50,788 bases of DNA from Actinomycetota bacterium (GTDB lineage Bacteria > Actinomycetota > Acidimicrobiia > Acidimicrobiales > MedAcidi-G1), in assembly GCA_902634555.1 (NCBI GenBank), contig CACPKO010000008.1:1-50788 (forward strand). Reading direction: 5' to 3'. The notes below the pieces were generated by a model. It was given only the letters and a program-made list of their open reading frames with translations. It did no database searches and had not been told where the DNA came from. Positions within the stretch are counted from its first letter, which is position 1. Each line of letters starts with the position of its first letter. Positions 1 to 9,781 of the stretch are shown here, piece by piece. The position numbers were made by a program, and so were the translations under genes.

Positions 1-18
1 CGCGAACAGTGACCAGCA

Positions 19-58
19 TTCGCGCTATTCGCGCGAAGATTCGCGCGAATAGCGCGAA
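19..58. repeat. Perfect 19-bp inverted repeat, 2-nt spacer, made of nested TTCGCGCGAA palindromes
   Basis: TTCGCGCTATTCGCGCGAA-GA-TTCGCGCGAATAGCGCGAA read directly. Confidence 0.9.
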
Positions 59-134
59 GAAATCCACCAAAACATAGTGTTTTAGTACTAAAGTCCTTTT
101 TACCGGAGAGACCGGTGAACATAAGGAGGAAACA

Positions 135-587
135 GTGCTAATTATTTTGGGGCTCGCAGTTTTATGGGCAGCAGTTCTTCTTCCCCCCATTCTCCGACGA
201 AACACTCAACGACCAGTTCTGAGACCTCCTCTTGCAGTCGCTGGAGGCCACCACACCAACGCTTGGCAAGCAGTACAGAAGGCAGCTAAAGAGATTCCCA
301 ATAGTGCTCGGGCCGCTAAACGCCGTCGAAGAGATGTTCTAATAGCGCTCATTGGAATCGCAGTTATGACCTTCTTGTTTGCCTTGGCAGTAGGAAGTTT
401 CATGTGGATGATTCATTTCCTCGCTGACGTCGCACTAGTTGGATATGGAACCTTGCTCACACTCCGAAATCAAAAAGAATTTGATTCTCAAGATGTAGTC
501 GTACCTTTCCGGCCGGCAACACCGTTGGTACCAGATGCCGGTATAGCGATGAGAGACGAAGCAGTTCTTCGTCGTCAAGCTAACTAG
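135..587 (+). CDS. Small membrane protein, hypothetical
   Basis: 150-aa ORF with GTG start, strong SD (AAGGAGG), two hydrophobic segments. Confidence 0.7.
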   Translation: MLIILGLAVLWAAVLLPPILRRNTQRPVLRPPLAVAGGHHTNAWQAVQKAAKEIPNSARAAKRRRRDVLIALIGIAVMTFLFALAVGSFMWMIHFLADVALVGYGTLLTLRNQKEFDSQDVVVPFRPATPLVPDAGIAMRDEAVLRRQAN

Positions 588-616
588 AGACCACTAGGCT
601 ACGATCCACCCGATAT

Positions 617-693
617 GGGGGTGTAGCTCAGTTGGCTAGAGCGCTACGTTCGCAACGTAGAGGTCGGCGGTTCGATTCCGCTCACCTCCACCA
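617..693 (+). tRNA. tRNA-Ala (anticodon CGC), CCA encoded
   Basis: Cloverleaf: acceptor GGGGGTG/CACCTCC with G3:U70, anticodon loop TTCGCAA, T-loop GTTCGATTC, 3' ACCA. Confidence 0.95.
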
Positions 694-722
694 GATTCTC
701 TGGTTGAACTCTCTGAATTTCC

Positions 723-752
723 TTTAGAAGAAAAGATGACGATTCTTCTAAA
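723..752. terminator. Candidate hairpin terminator between tRNA-Ala and the convergent DUF1501 gene
   Basis: TTTAGAAGAA-N10-TTCTTCTAAA perfect 10-bp inverted repeat; no long U-tract. Confidence 0.35.
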
Positions 753-767
753 TCTATAAAACCTTCT

Positions 768-2042
768 TTAGAGCAGTCGACTGTAAGAGTCTCCGAGTAT
801 TTCATCAGTCGGACCGCCCAGCCAATCAAGTGCAGTTGCATAAGTAGATCGTGTATCAATGGTTATGGGGAGATCCCCGTCAACTAGATTCCCTAAATCA
901 AAATCTCCATATAAACCTTTTCCAGAGCCAATCAGAAATTGAACAGATGCCGCACCATGGTCAGTTCCACTAGAGCCATTTTCTGCAACTCTTCTACCGA
1001 ATTCACTTGTAGACATCAGCAGTACGCGGTCCGCGTGACCATTGGACTCAATACGATTCCAGAAATTAGATACACCGGTCACGAAATCTTCCAAGAGGTT
1101 TTGATGTCGACCTAGTTGGTCAGAGTGGGTATCAAAACCAGAAATGCTGACAACAATAACTCGAGTATCTAAATTCATGTTTATAAGTTCCGCAGCAGTT
1201 TCTAGAAGAGATGTAAAAGATTCTTCTGCATAAGGATCTGGATCAACTTCAGATTTAGCCGAATCAATGACCCCAATTGCATCCAAAGAATTCGGTATAG
1301 CGGATTGTGCTGCAGCTAAAGCGGGATCACTTGCTAGGGGAGAAGCAGTGTTCAAGAAAGCCAAAACGACACTTTCGCTATCGGTGCCAGGGGGTGTGGC
1401 TAGTCGAAAATTTGAAGGTGAGTTAATGACTGTTGAGATACTTGTCTTTCCGGTAAGAATTGGCGCTCCACCACCAAGAGCGATTCCTCGGAGTGGATTT
1501 GGAGTTGTACCTTCGGTGGCATCTAGCCACCGACCAATCCATCCTGTTTCTTCCTTATCTGTGTATCCGCTATGCCACGCATCAGTTGCGGCAAAGTGTG
1601 ATCTTCCTTGTTTAGGTATTCCGGAACCAGCAACAATTCTCAGCATCTCGTTATCCCAAAAATCAGATAGTGGGGCTAATGCCGGGTGGAGGCCAAAGTC
1701 AGTTCTTCCAGCCAGTGGGATCAGATTGGAGTCTGGTAAACCAATCGTAGGGCGTGCACTGTGGTATTTACCGTCGAGGGGAACCAGAGTATTTAATCCG
1801 TCGTTCCCGCCAGCCATCTGGACAATCACCACGACAGGGTTTTGGGGAGGTACTGGCGGTGCTGTTGTAGCAGTAGCTGTAGTCGTGGTAGTAGAAGTCG
1901 CACTTAAAGTTGTTGAAGAGGGAACCAATATGCCTTTTTCAGATTCTCCACGCAGTAGCGCAGCCCATACACCTACTCCAGTTGCTGTAGCGGCAGCACC
2001 GCCTGAAAGGTAAAGAAACCGACGACGACTTAGTTCACTCAT
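768..2042 (-). CDS. DUF1501 family protein, Tat-exported
   Basis: N-terminal SRRRFLYLSGG twin-arginine signal, Thr-rich linker, DUF1501-like motifs (GGNDGLNTLVP, GFDTHSDQ, TSEFGRR, DHGAA). Confidence 0.85.
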   Translation of the reverse strand: MSELSRRRFLYLSGGAAATATGVGVWAALLRGESEKGILVPSSTTLSATSTTTTTATATTAPPVPPQNPVVVIVQMAGGNDGLNTLVPLDGKYHSARPTIGLPDSNLIPLAGRTDFGLHPALAPLSDFWDNEMLRIVAGSGIPKQGRSHFAATDAWHSGYTDKEETGWIGRWLDATEGTTPNPLRGIALGGGAPILTGKTSISTVINSPSNFRLATPPGTDSESVVLAFLNTASPLASDPALAAAQSAIPNSLDAIGVIDSAKSEVDPDPYAEESFTSLLETAAELINMNLDTRVIVVSISGFDTHSDQLGRHQNLLEDFVTGVSNFWNRIESNGHADRVLLMSTSEFGRRVAENGSSGTDHGAASVQFLIGSGKGLYGDFDLGNLVDGDLPITIDTRSTYATALDWLGGPTDEILGDSYSRLL

Positions 2043-3350
2043 TTAAATCACCATGAAATCCGGAGAGGAGAGTGCTATGGATAGACATACGCGACCACCT
2101 TGAGAGGAAGAAGGGGAACTTTCCCAAAGATCCTGAAGGGAATCAATAGTCGGTTGATTGAAACCATTTATGTGCCCGCAAATACCAGCTAAATCTCCCC
2201 AGTTAGCAGATTTAGCAGCTTGAAGTGCTACGGATTCTCGAGGGGTTTTTGAAACGATGATGCCAGCAGCAGAAAAACGTGCTGCGGTAGAGGAAGCACT
2301 TAAATAATGCTCTGTTTTAGGAAAACCTCCCACGTTTGGAGGTCGACCGGGGAGCATATTCATTTGACTCAACATGTTGGCCCGCTCTAGAACGTCCAAT
2401 TTAACGCCAGTTACTTTTTCCGCGTTAAGAAGCCAACTAACAGGATGACGGATAATTGGAACACGTTTACTCATTGATAACCCTGCATCAACAATTGCTT
2501 CGATAAGCGGAATAAGTTCTAGATTGTTGTTGGCAAAAACCGTTGCGAACTCTTTAATTACTGCATCAGGGATTTCGGTACCCAGAACAGCATCCGAGAG
2601 TTTTCTTGAAATGAAACTAGGAAGAGCTTCATGATTGACCACGGCTTCCATGACTGTGTCGAGATCATGAACATTGTTTGAGCCTAAAAAAGTTTGAGGA
2701 GTGTCATCATGCCGGTTGGCTTTGAACTCAGTTCCATTTTCTGTAACGCGCCATCCGGTGAGCGCTCTAGAAGCAGCCATCACATCATCTTCTGAGTAGT
2801 TTCCTATGCCTAATGAATACAGTTCCAGGAGCTCTCTGCCATAGTTCTCATTAGGTTTCTTAGCAGTGTTTTTATATCCATCTAAGAAAATAAGCATGGC
2901 AGGGTCAATAGTGACTTCACGAAGCATTGTGGGGTAACTCCCTCGTGCATGGGTGCGTAGGAGACGTAGGTGTTGTACAAACGCTCGCAAGCTTTTAATC
3001 TCTCTTGCGCTAATAGCGAAATGGTCGTGCCAGAAAAAAGTCATCCATTCCAGAACAGGATCTGAAGTGTCTCTCATCTCGTCTAACCAGAGATCAAATA
3101 ATTCCAGAGAAGCAGCTCGTTCCTGTTTTTTGAATTCACTGGCGTCTTCATCCGTAGGAATAAAGTCCTCAGCATTTGCGAAAGGGTCTGCTGGTATTTC
3201 TAAACCATGCTTCTCCGGGGCAATCCGCTTTCCAAGAAATTCAGAGAAATTTTGATTTTGATAGAGCTCCATCTCGCTAGGGCTCAAACCGAAGCCCATA
3301 CGGTTAGATATCCAGAAAAGATTTTCTTGGTCGCTCATCAAAGAAACCAT
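2043..3350 (-). CDS. DUF1800 family protein
   Basis: DUF1800-like motifs (RMGFGLSPSE, WMTFFWHDHFA, NENYGRELLELYSLG) and pairing with DUF1501. Confidence 0.85.
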   Translation of the reverse strand: MVSLMSDQENLFWISNRMGFGLSPSEMELYQNQNFSEFLGKRIAPEKHGLEIPADPFANAEDFIPTDEDASEFKKQERAASLELFDLWLDEMRDTSDPVLEWMTFFWHDHFAISAREIKSLRAFVQHLRLLRTHARGSYPTMLREVTIDPAMLIFLDGYKNTAKKPNENYGRELLELYSLGIGNYSEDDVMAASRALTGWRVTENGTEFKANRHDDTPQTFLGSNNVHDLDTVMEAVVNHEALPSFISRKLSDAVLGTEIPDAVIKEFATVFANNNLELIPLIEAIVDAGLSMSKRVPIIRHPVSWLLNAEKVTGVKLDVLERANMLSQMNMLPGRPPNVGGFPKTEHYLSASSTAARFSAAGIIVSKTPRESVALQAAKSANWGDLAGICGHINGFNQPTIDSLQDLWESSPSSSQGGRVCLSIALSSPDFMVI

Positions 3351-3442
3351 AATGAATCTAAGCGGGTGCGTGTGTGTTTCATGATTGAATCATCACATGC
3401 TTTTGTTAGAGAAGCATTAAGAGTTGGTAAGGAAGAGGTTGT

Positions 3443-4672
3443 CTATGGTTTCTCGTTGTCGGACTCAACTGCTGCTAAAAGATCCACAAAGACTTCTTTA
3501 TTTTCGCTCTGCACTTCAGACCAACTTGAAGTGAAAGGATTCTCTAAAGGGTTCTGAAGGAAATCTTCTCCAGCCTCAAGTACAGATTGCCCAAAGAGAG
3601 AGACCATAGATTCTTCTTGATTGCGGTCATAAGCCATGGAATTAGATACAGCGTCACTTTCGTAGTGTTCAATCAGTTCATGAGCGACTCGCATATAAGT
3701 GGCTCGCAAGGTTCTAAAACTTTCTTGGGTAAGAGAGAACCCAGAAATCGTGAGTTTCCTAAAAAAAGCTTTTGCGATATCTCGGCTCATGCGATGAAGG
3801 CCCGTAGTTTTATCGTCATCCGACAATGGCTGATGTTTATGGTCATAATCGCTCGCTATATCAACTTGGCAAATTCTTGCATTTGGATATCGGGCGTAAA
3901 CTTCTGAGAGCACTCCGATTTCAAGGCCCCAGTCTGACGGAAAGCGGAGTGAACGAGCCACGCTTATGTCCATAGCGCTTTCTCCGGCGAGTGGATAACG
4001 AAAACTGTCGAGATATTCAAGTTCATCTGTGCGGCCGAAAGTTGTAGAGAGCGCTCGAATTAATGGCGTTACGTAAAGACGACTAACGCGACCATGCAGA
4101 CGAGTCTCACTTTGATTGGCTGATGCTCGGTAGTAGTAGCCCTTAGCGAATGCGTAATTAAAAGATGGTTGAACTACTGGGTAAAGAAGACGGGCGAGTA
4201 GGGAACGATCATAATTTTTAATATCAGCGTCGTGACAAGCAATTGTCTGAAACTCATTCCTACCTAAAAGATAACCGAGGCAATACCACATATTTTTTCC
4301 CTTACCGGATCTTTCTGGAGGGAACCCAAAGCGTCCAAGTGAGTGATTGATTTCTTGGAGACGCGGGCCGTCATGCCAGAGAACCCGATGTCGTTGTGGC
4401 AGTTTTGAAAAAAACTTTTTAGCAATTTCAAACTGGTCTTTTGAGGCATTATCAAGACCGATCACTATTTCACTTAGATAACTGGCCTGTGTGAGTTCGT
4501 CAACTATTTTTGGTAAAGCAGAGTTCTCTAATTCGCTGAAAAGGCATGGAACAACAAGAGCGATCGGGCCCTCTTTTCCCCATTGGGCAAGGTCTTTTTC
4601 CAATTCGGCGGTGTCACGTTCATTCAATTGATGAATGGTTCCAATTGAACCGTTTTGAAAAAAGTCAGGCAT
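3443..4672 (-). CDS. Glucosyl-3-phosphoglycerate synthase-like glycosyltransferase
   Basis: Nucleotide-sugar GT fold motifs (ALVVPCLFSELE, ACHDADIKNYDRSLLARLLYPV); resembles GpgS family. Confidence 0.65.
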   Translation of the reverse strand: MPDFFQNGSIGTIHQLNERDTAELEKDLAQWGKEGPIALVVPCLFSELENSALPKIVDELTQASYLSEIVIGLDNASKDQFEIAKKFFSKLPQRHRVLWHDGPRLQEINHSLGRFGFPPERSGKGKNMWYCLGYLLGRNEFQTIACHDADIKNYDRSLLARLLYPVVQPSFNYAFAKGYYYRASANQSETRLHGRVSRLYVTPLIRALSTTFGRTDELEYLDSFRYPLAGESAMDISVARSLRFPSDWGLEIGVLSEVYARYPNARICQVDIASDYDHKHQPLSDDDKTTGLHRMSRDIAKAFFRKLTISGFSLTQESFRTLRATYMRVAHELIEHYESDAVSNSMAYDRNQEESMVSLFGQSVLEAGEDFLQNPLENPFTSSWSEVQSENKEVFVDLLAAVESDNEKP

Positions 4673-4726
4673 AAGTTAAGGCTAGACGCAGGTCAAGGGG
4701 TTATATCCATCTACGATCAGTATTAG

Positions 4727-5698
4727 ATGAAAATTGATTTACATGATTACGGCTTCAGGCCAGAGTTAGAAACCTCTTCGGGTGAACTTGGACGGATAGT
4801 GCGAGTTGATCGTGGAGAATGCGACGTTGTTACGTCACAGGGAGTTTTGCGAGTCCTCTCAGATTCTCAACGATCACAAGATGTGTTAGCTCCAGTGGTT
4901 GGCGATTGGGTTGCAATAGTCAAAGACCCCGATCTCGGGTTCCTTATCCATGAGGTACTCACAAGGTTCAACACAGTTTCTCGACGCGACCCTTCCGAAC
5001 AAGTAATTGAACAAGTCTTAGTGGCGAATATAGATCACGTGTTCATAGTTCATGGCTTAGATCGTCCATTGCCGCCGGGACGACTTGAACGATTTTTAAT
5101 TATTGCTCGAGATAGTGGAGCAGATGTTTCGATAGTTCTAACGAAAGCAGACCAAGTTCAAGAGTTCATGGAAATAAAAACAACCATTCAGGCCATAGCG
5201 GTAGGGGTTCCAATTTTTACCGTGTCCTTGGCGGATGAGTCGCTAGAAGGCTTAGAAGCGTTAGAAGATTTAATAGGAGTTGGGAAGACTGTTGCACTAC
5301 TTGGAGAGTCAGGTGCAGGAAAATCCACCCTAATTAACGCTCTTGTAGGACACGAAGTGATGACCACAGGTGAAGTGCGTACAGGCGACAAAAAGGGTAG
5401 ACACACTACGGTCAGTCGAGAAATGATCCTTAAACCAGGAGGCGGTATTCTTATTGACACTCCGGGTGTTCGCGCTGTAGGAATTTGGGACGCTCAAGAG
5501 GCTCTAGAAAGAGTTTTTGAAGACCTTGAGGATCTAGCAAAACAGTGCCGGTTTAACGACTGCATGCATGACACAGAACCAGGTTGCGCAGTTACTGAGG
5601 CTAAAGAAAAAGAAGAAATAGATTTCCGACGTGTTGAGAGGTACATAGCGTTACGGAACGAGTTAGAAGAACAAAAAAGTCGAGATCGAAAAGAATAA
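4727..5698 (+). CDS. rsgA: Ribosome small subunit biogenesis GTPase RsgA
   Basis: Circularly permuted GTPase: TKAD, GESGAGKSTLINAL, DTPGVR, C-terminal Cys/His zinc motif CRFNDCMHDTEPGC. Confidence 0.95.
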   Translation: MKIDLHDYGFRPELETSSGELGRIVRVDRGECDVVTSQGVLRVLSDSQRSQDVLAPVVGDWVAIVKDPDLGFLIHEVLTRFNTVSRRDPSEQVIEQVLVANIDHVFIVHGLDRPLPPGRLERFLIIARDSGADVSIVLTKADQVQEFMEIKTTIQAIAVGVPIFTVSLADESLEGLEALEDLIGVGKTVALLGESGAGKSTLINALVGHEVMTTGEVRTGDKKGRHTTVSREMILKPGGGILIDTPGVRAVGIWDAQEALERVFEDLEDLAKQCRFNDCMHDTEPGCAVTEAKEKEEIDFRRVERYIALRNELEEQKSRDRKE

Positions 5699-5747
5699 AA
5701 TGTTCCTCGGTGACCCGATGAAGTCTCAACTTCTCTAAGGTGCAGTT

Positions 5748-5972
5748 ATGGGTTTGAAGAAAATGTTTATAGACCATCCTGCTTCAGTAGGAGAAACATA
5801 TTTTCAACATGCCGGGCGAGCCATAATAATGGGTTTTCGTATGCTCGGAGCAGGTCTAGTTGCTTTTATTCATGCGATTATTCCAGGTTTCTTTACGACG
5901 AAAGCTGGGGATATAGCAATCGAAGTTGCGGAAGAAATTTCTGAACTTCGTGATGCATCTAGTGACCTATGA
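5748..5972 (+). CDS. DUF6356-like small protein
   Basis: 74 aa, FIDHPASVGETYFQHAGRAIIMG...AIIPGFF pattern. Confidence 0.65.
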   Translation: MGLKKMFIDHPASVGETYFQHAGRAIIMGFRMLGAGLVAFIHAIIPGFFTTKAGDIAIEVAEEISELRDASSDL

Positions 5973-6922
5973 GCTCTGCACCTCTGTGTATAGAGCTCAC
6001 ACGCGGAAACTCAATAGAGAGTTTTCATTATGTTGACGTCGCCGTAGCAGATTTGTCTGGAAAGACAATTTCGACTTGGGGGGACTATGAAAAATCAGTT
6101 CTTCCTCGTTCCGCGATAAAACCTCTACAGGCTCTTCCTCTCATCGAAACGGGAGCTGCTGACGTATTTCAATTAAGTGAGGCAGAAATCGCTTTGGCAT
6201 GTTCTAGCCATAATGGCGAAAAACTGCATGTAGAGGCGGTAGAAAATTGGCTTTCAAAAATAGGTTGCTCTGCAGAAGATCTTGCTTGTGGGCAGCATGA
6301 CCCGATGGACTTTAATTTGGTAAAAGAAGAAATACTTCATGGAAATTATCCGAAAGTGACCGCAAATAATTGCTCTGGAAAACACACTGGTTTTCTTACC
6401 GTCATGCGGCATTTAGGTATAGACCATGAAAATTATTTACATCCGAACCATCAGTTACATACAGACTATATAACTCCGATTTTAAGTGAGATGTGCCATG
6501 TGGACCTCTCAGTTCAAGAACCGGGTGTTGATGGATGCGGGGTCCCCGTTTGGGCGGTGCCATTAAGCGGACTAGCGATTGGCTGGGCTGAAATGATTGC
6601 TAAACCTTCAGCCTCCCCGTTATTTCAAGCAATGGCGAATCAGCCTTTTTACATTGCCGGGACAGGGCGCGCCTGCACCGAGATTATTTCATCCACTAAG
6701 GGTAGAGCCATCGTCAAGACAGGAGCAGAAGGAGTTTTTTGCGCAGTTATTCCGGAACAAGGTTTGGGAGTAGCATTAAAAGCCCGTGATGGCGCTTCAC
6801 GAGCAGCAACAGCAGCCTTAACATGGCTCTTAGCTGAGTTTGGAATAACTGAGAAAGAGGAATCTCGACCTCTAACAAACCATGCCGGTAAACGTGTAGG
6901 GGAGATTCGCATATCAATTTAA
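5969..6922 (+). CDS. Asparaginase (type II-like / AnsA-unrelated family)
   Basis: RSAIKPLQALPL, CSSHNGEKLHVE, NNCSGKHTGFL motifs. Confidence 0.85.
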   Translation: MSSAPLCIELTRGNSIESFHYVDVAVADLSGKTISTWGDYEKSVLPRSAIKPLQALPLIETGAADVFQLSEAEIALACSSHNGEKLHVEAVENWLSKIGCSAEDLACGQHDPMDFNLVKEEILHGNYPKVTANNCSGKHTGFLTVMRHLGIDHENYLHPNHQLHTDYITPILSEMCHVDLSVQEPGVDGCGVPVWAVPLSGLAIGWAEMIAKPSASPLFQAMANQPFYIAGTGRACTEIISSTKGRAIVKTGAEGVFCAVIPEQGLGVALKARDGASRAATAALTWLLAEFGITEKEESRPLTNHAGKRVGEIRISI

Positions 6923-7034
6923 TGGAAGATAAAAATTCTTTACAGACGAGAAACAAACCCGAAACGCACTGAATGTAGTTTGTGACATAACATGACGTAA
7001 GCACAAGTGCATTAATCTTTATGGTAAGAATTAG

Positions 7035-7397
<363 letters not shown>

Positions 7398-7415
7398 AAA
7401 TAAATAGGAGAACCT

Positions 7416-7802
7416 GTGGCAAATTACACCGTATTTCACAACCCAAATTGACATGCTTCAAAAAATGCTTTAGCGGTCGCTGAAGAATTAGGAAAAGAAG
7501 TAGATGTCATCCTCTATATGAAGGAACCACCAACAGCTGAAACGCTGCAACGTATCGCAGATGGTTTAGATGGGCCTGTAGAAGATTTAGTGCGTAAAGA
7601 TTCCCAGTTCAAAAAATTAGAGTTAAATGAAGAGGACTACATTGGGGATGCCTCGGCAGTAGTTGAATTGCTTTCCCAGAAAAAAGCTTTAATTCAAAGA
7701 CCTATTTTGGTTCACGGCGATCTATCTAAAGATAAGAAAATTGCGGCTTGTGTGGGGCGGCCAAAAGAAAAAATTTATGAATTCTTTGGACAAGATGGAT
7801 AA
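7416..7802 (+). CDS. ArsC-family (arsenate reductase/Spx-like) protein, predicted selenoprotein with Sec at codon 12 (TGA 7449..7451)
   Basis: GTG start after AGGAG; conceptual MANYTVFHNPN-U-HASKNALAVAEELGKEVDVILYMKEPPTAETLQRIADGL...LVRKD...QRPILV...CVGRP; Sec aligns with the ArsC catalytic Cys, and Arg residues of LVRKD, QRP and VGRP motifs are kept. ORF track calls only 7518..7802. Confidence 0.88.
7468..7485 (+). promoter_or_regulatory. Candidate bacterial SECIS element
   Basis: CUUUAGC-GGUC-GCUGAAG: 7-bp stem (one U-G), GGUC tetraloop, loop starts 23 nt after the UGA, inside the CDS. Confidence 0.8.
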
Positions 7803-8281
7803 TGAAACTCACCGCTGATCTTTGCGATGAACACGGCGAGAAAATAAAAGTCATTCCAGGGCCATTCATCAGTTACGGCGAAGCTAAAACTTGCAGCGGG
7901 GAAGTCGTCACCCTTGACGTTGAAGATGATAATTCTCTTGTTCGAAGCGCGTTAGAAGAGAACGGTCAGGGGCGAATCCTAGTTGTAGCCGGGAAAGGTT
8001 CAACACGCTGTGCCTTAGTGGGAGGCAACCTTGGCGTATTAGCTTCAGAAAACGGATGGGCAGGAATTGTGATCGACGGCTGTGTTCGAGACGCTCAGGA
8101 ACTATCAAGCAGTCCAATAGGAATCTATGCACGCGGTACTTGCCCGAGACGCAGCGAAAAACTTGGAAGAGGGAGCCGAGATGTTTCAGTAAAAATTTCT
8201 GATGTAACCATCTCTCCCGGCATGCATTTATGGGCCGATTCCGACGGAGTGGTAGTGGCGGACCAGAGCGTTCCTTTATGA
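7802..8281 (+). CDS. rraA: RraA-like protein (RNase E regulator / 4-hydroxy-4-methyl-2-oxoglutarate aldolase family)
   Basis: GGNLGVLASENGWAGIVIDGCVRDAQEL motif. Confidence 0.9.
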   Translation: MKLTADLCDEHGEKIKVIPGPFISYGEAKTCSGEVVTLDVEDDNSLVRSALEENGQGRILVVAGKGSTRCALVGGNLGVLASENGWAGIVIDGCVRDAQELSSSPIGIYARGTCPRRSEKLGRGSRDVSVKISDVTISPGMHLWADSDGVVVADQSVPL

Positions 8282-8793
8282 AGACTTTTTGGCATCTCGT
8301 CAAAAGATTTTTAGGTTCGCTTCAACAAAAATCCGTCAGTGAACAAGACCTCTTATGGGTAGCGGAAATACTGTCTCAGTCAGAGATGGCTTTATGGAAG
8401 TCAATGCCGGAAAATGATCAGTATCACTCAATAGAAGTAGCCCGTCGGGTAGAAGAATCTTTAGCAGAACCAGAACAAACAATCCTTGCAGCTGCGTTAC
8501 TGCACGATGTCGGAAAAGTAGTAAGCAAAGCCGAAATATGGATTCGAGTTTTGGCCACCCTAATAGGTCTAATTACATCTGGGCGCCAGCATCAGCGTTG
8601 GTCAAAGCGGACAGGAATTATTGGAAAGATCGGTCAGTACCTGTGTCATTCCATTGACGGAGCTTTGTTATTAAAAGAAGTTGGCAGCGACTCACTTGTT
8701 GTGACCTGGGCTAGCGAACATCATCTTCCGGAACATCAATGGACGATCAATCCAGAAATAGGAAACCTTCTTAAATCAGCGGATGATGATTGA
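8278..8793 (+). CDS. HD-domain protein
   Basis: AALLHDVGKV motif; ATGA overlap with rraA suggests start at 8278, not 8230. Confidence 0.8.
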   Translation: MKTFWHLVKRFLGSLQQKSVSEQDLLWVAEILSQSEMALWKSMPENDQYHSIEVARRVEESLAEPEQTILAAALLHDVGKVVSKAEIWIRVLATLIGLITSGRQHQRWSKRTGIIGKIGQYLCHSIDGALLLKEVGSDSLVVTWASEHHLPEHQWTINPEIGNLLKSADDD

Positions 8794-8797
8794 CTCG

Positions 8798-9781
8798 TTA
8801 TCGAGGAAGTAGACCAAGATTATTTTTTGCTCTATCAAGAGTGGTGCTCGCTATTTCGCGAGCCTTGTCGGCGCCTAGCTTTAACAATCGATTAGTTTCA
8901 CTAGGGTCGTTTGCCAACTCGTAGTAGCGATTTTGTATGGGTCGGAGCATCTCAATCACTGATTCGGCTGTGGCTCCTTTTAGTTCGCCATAGTTACTTA
9001 ATCCCTTGCCTGCGTCTTTAGGGTTTTGTCCGGTTGCTGCACCAAGTATTGAGAGAAGGTTAGATACTCCAGGCTTATTTGCAGTATCAAAGAAGACGTC
9101 TCCGTCGCTGTCAGTGACGGCACGTTTGATCTTTTTTTCAATGGTTTTCTCGTCATCTAACAAAGAAATTGAACCTTGAGGACTATCTTCCGATTTTGAC
9201 ATTTTGCTGCTTGGATCTTGAAGGTCCATGACTCGTGCCCCCGCAGGCGGGATGACAGCCTCTGGTACTACAAAAGTCTCTCCGTATCGGTTATTAAAGC
9301 GCTCAGTGAGGTCGCGAGTTAATTCAACATGTTGACGCTGGTCTTCTCCAACTGGCACTTGGTCCGTGTCATAAAGAATAATGTCGCTTGCTTGTAAAGC
9401 AGGGTAAGTAAATAGTCCTCCTGAAACAAAATCTGCTTTATCGGACTTGTCTTTGAATTGTGTCATTCGTCTCAACTCTCCAAAAGAAGCCGTGCACTCC
9501 ATAAGCCAAGCACATTCAGTATGTTCTGAAACATGACTTTGGATAAAAAGAGTGCTTCTATCAGGATCAATGCCAACCGCTATAAGCATCTGAGCTAAAG
9601 AGAGAGTTGAAGTTCTAAGTTCCTCAGGGTCTTGTGGCAGAGTCAAAGCATGTAAATCAACAACACAATAAACACTTTCATTCTCGTTCTGCATAGCCGC
9701 CCAGTTGCGTAGAGCGCCTAAAAGATTCCCGAGGTGAACTGAACCGGAAGGTTTTATACCTGAAAAAATACGTGCCATCAA
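8798..9781 (-). CDS. trpS: Tryptophanyl-tRNA synthetase
   Basis: SGIKPSGSVHLGNLLGAL (HIGH-like), KMSKS, VPVGEDQRQHVELTRDL. Confidence 0.97.
   Translation of the reverse strand: MMARIFSGIKPSGSVHLGNLLGALRNWAAMQNENESVYCVVDLHALTLPQDPEELRTSTLSLAQMLIAVGIDPDRSTLFIQSHVSEHTECAWLMECTASFGELRRMTQFKDKSDKADFVSGGLFTYPALQASDIILYDTDQVPVGEDQRQHVELTRDLTERFNNRYGETFVVPEAVIPPAGARVMDLQDPSSKMSKSEDSPQGSISLLDDEKTIEKKIKRAVTDSDGDVFFDTANKPGVSNLLSILGAATGQNPKDAGKGLSNYGELKGATAESVIEMLRPIQNRYYELANDPSETNRLLKLGADKAREIASTTLDRAKNNLGLLPR

Noticed and set aside
644-859. Minus-strand 71-aa ORF ending VSGIEPPTSTLRT
   Set aside because: Spurious: overlaps tRNA-Ala; this peptide is a typical antisense-tRNA translation artefact, and the ORF overlaps the DUF1501 gene.
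1861-1920. Short-period gtagtagtcg-like repeat as a microsatellite
   Set aside because: Explained by the Thr/Ala-rich linker codons after the Tat signal of the DUF1501 protein.
1267-2013. 248-aa plus-strand ORF antisense to the DUF1501 gene
   Set aside because: Shadow ORF of a well-supported coding gene, no recognisable domain.
7416-7517. In-frame TGA in the ArsC-like gene as a pseudogene nonsense mutation or alternative start at 7518
   Set aside because: TGA is exactly at the catalytic Cys codon, the rest of the frame is intact with conserved Arg motifs, and a SECIS-like hairpin follows; a start at 7518 would delete the active site.
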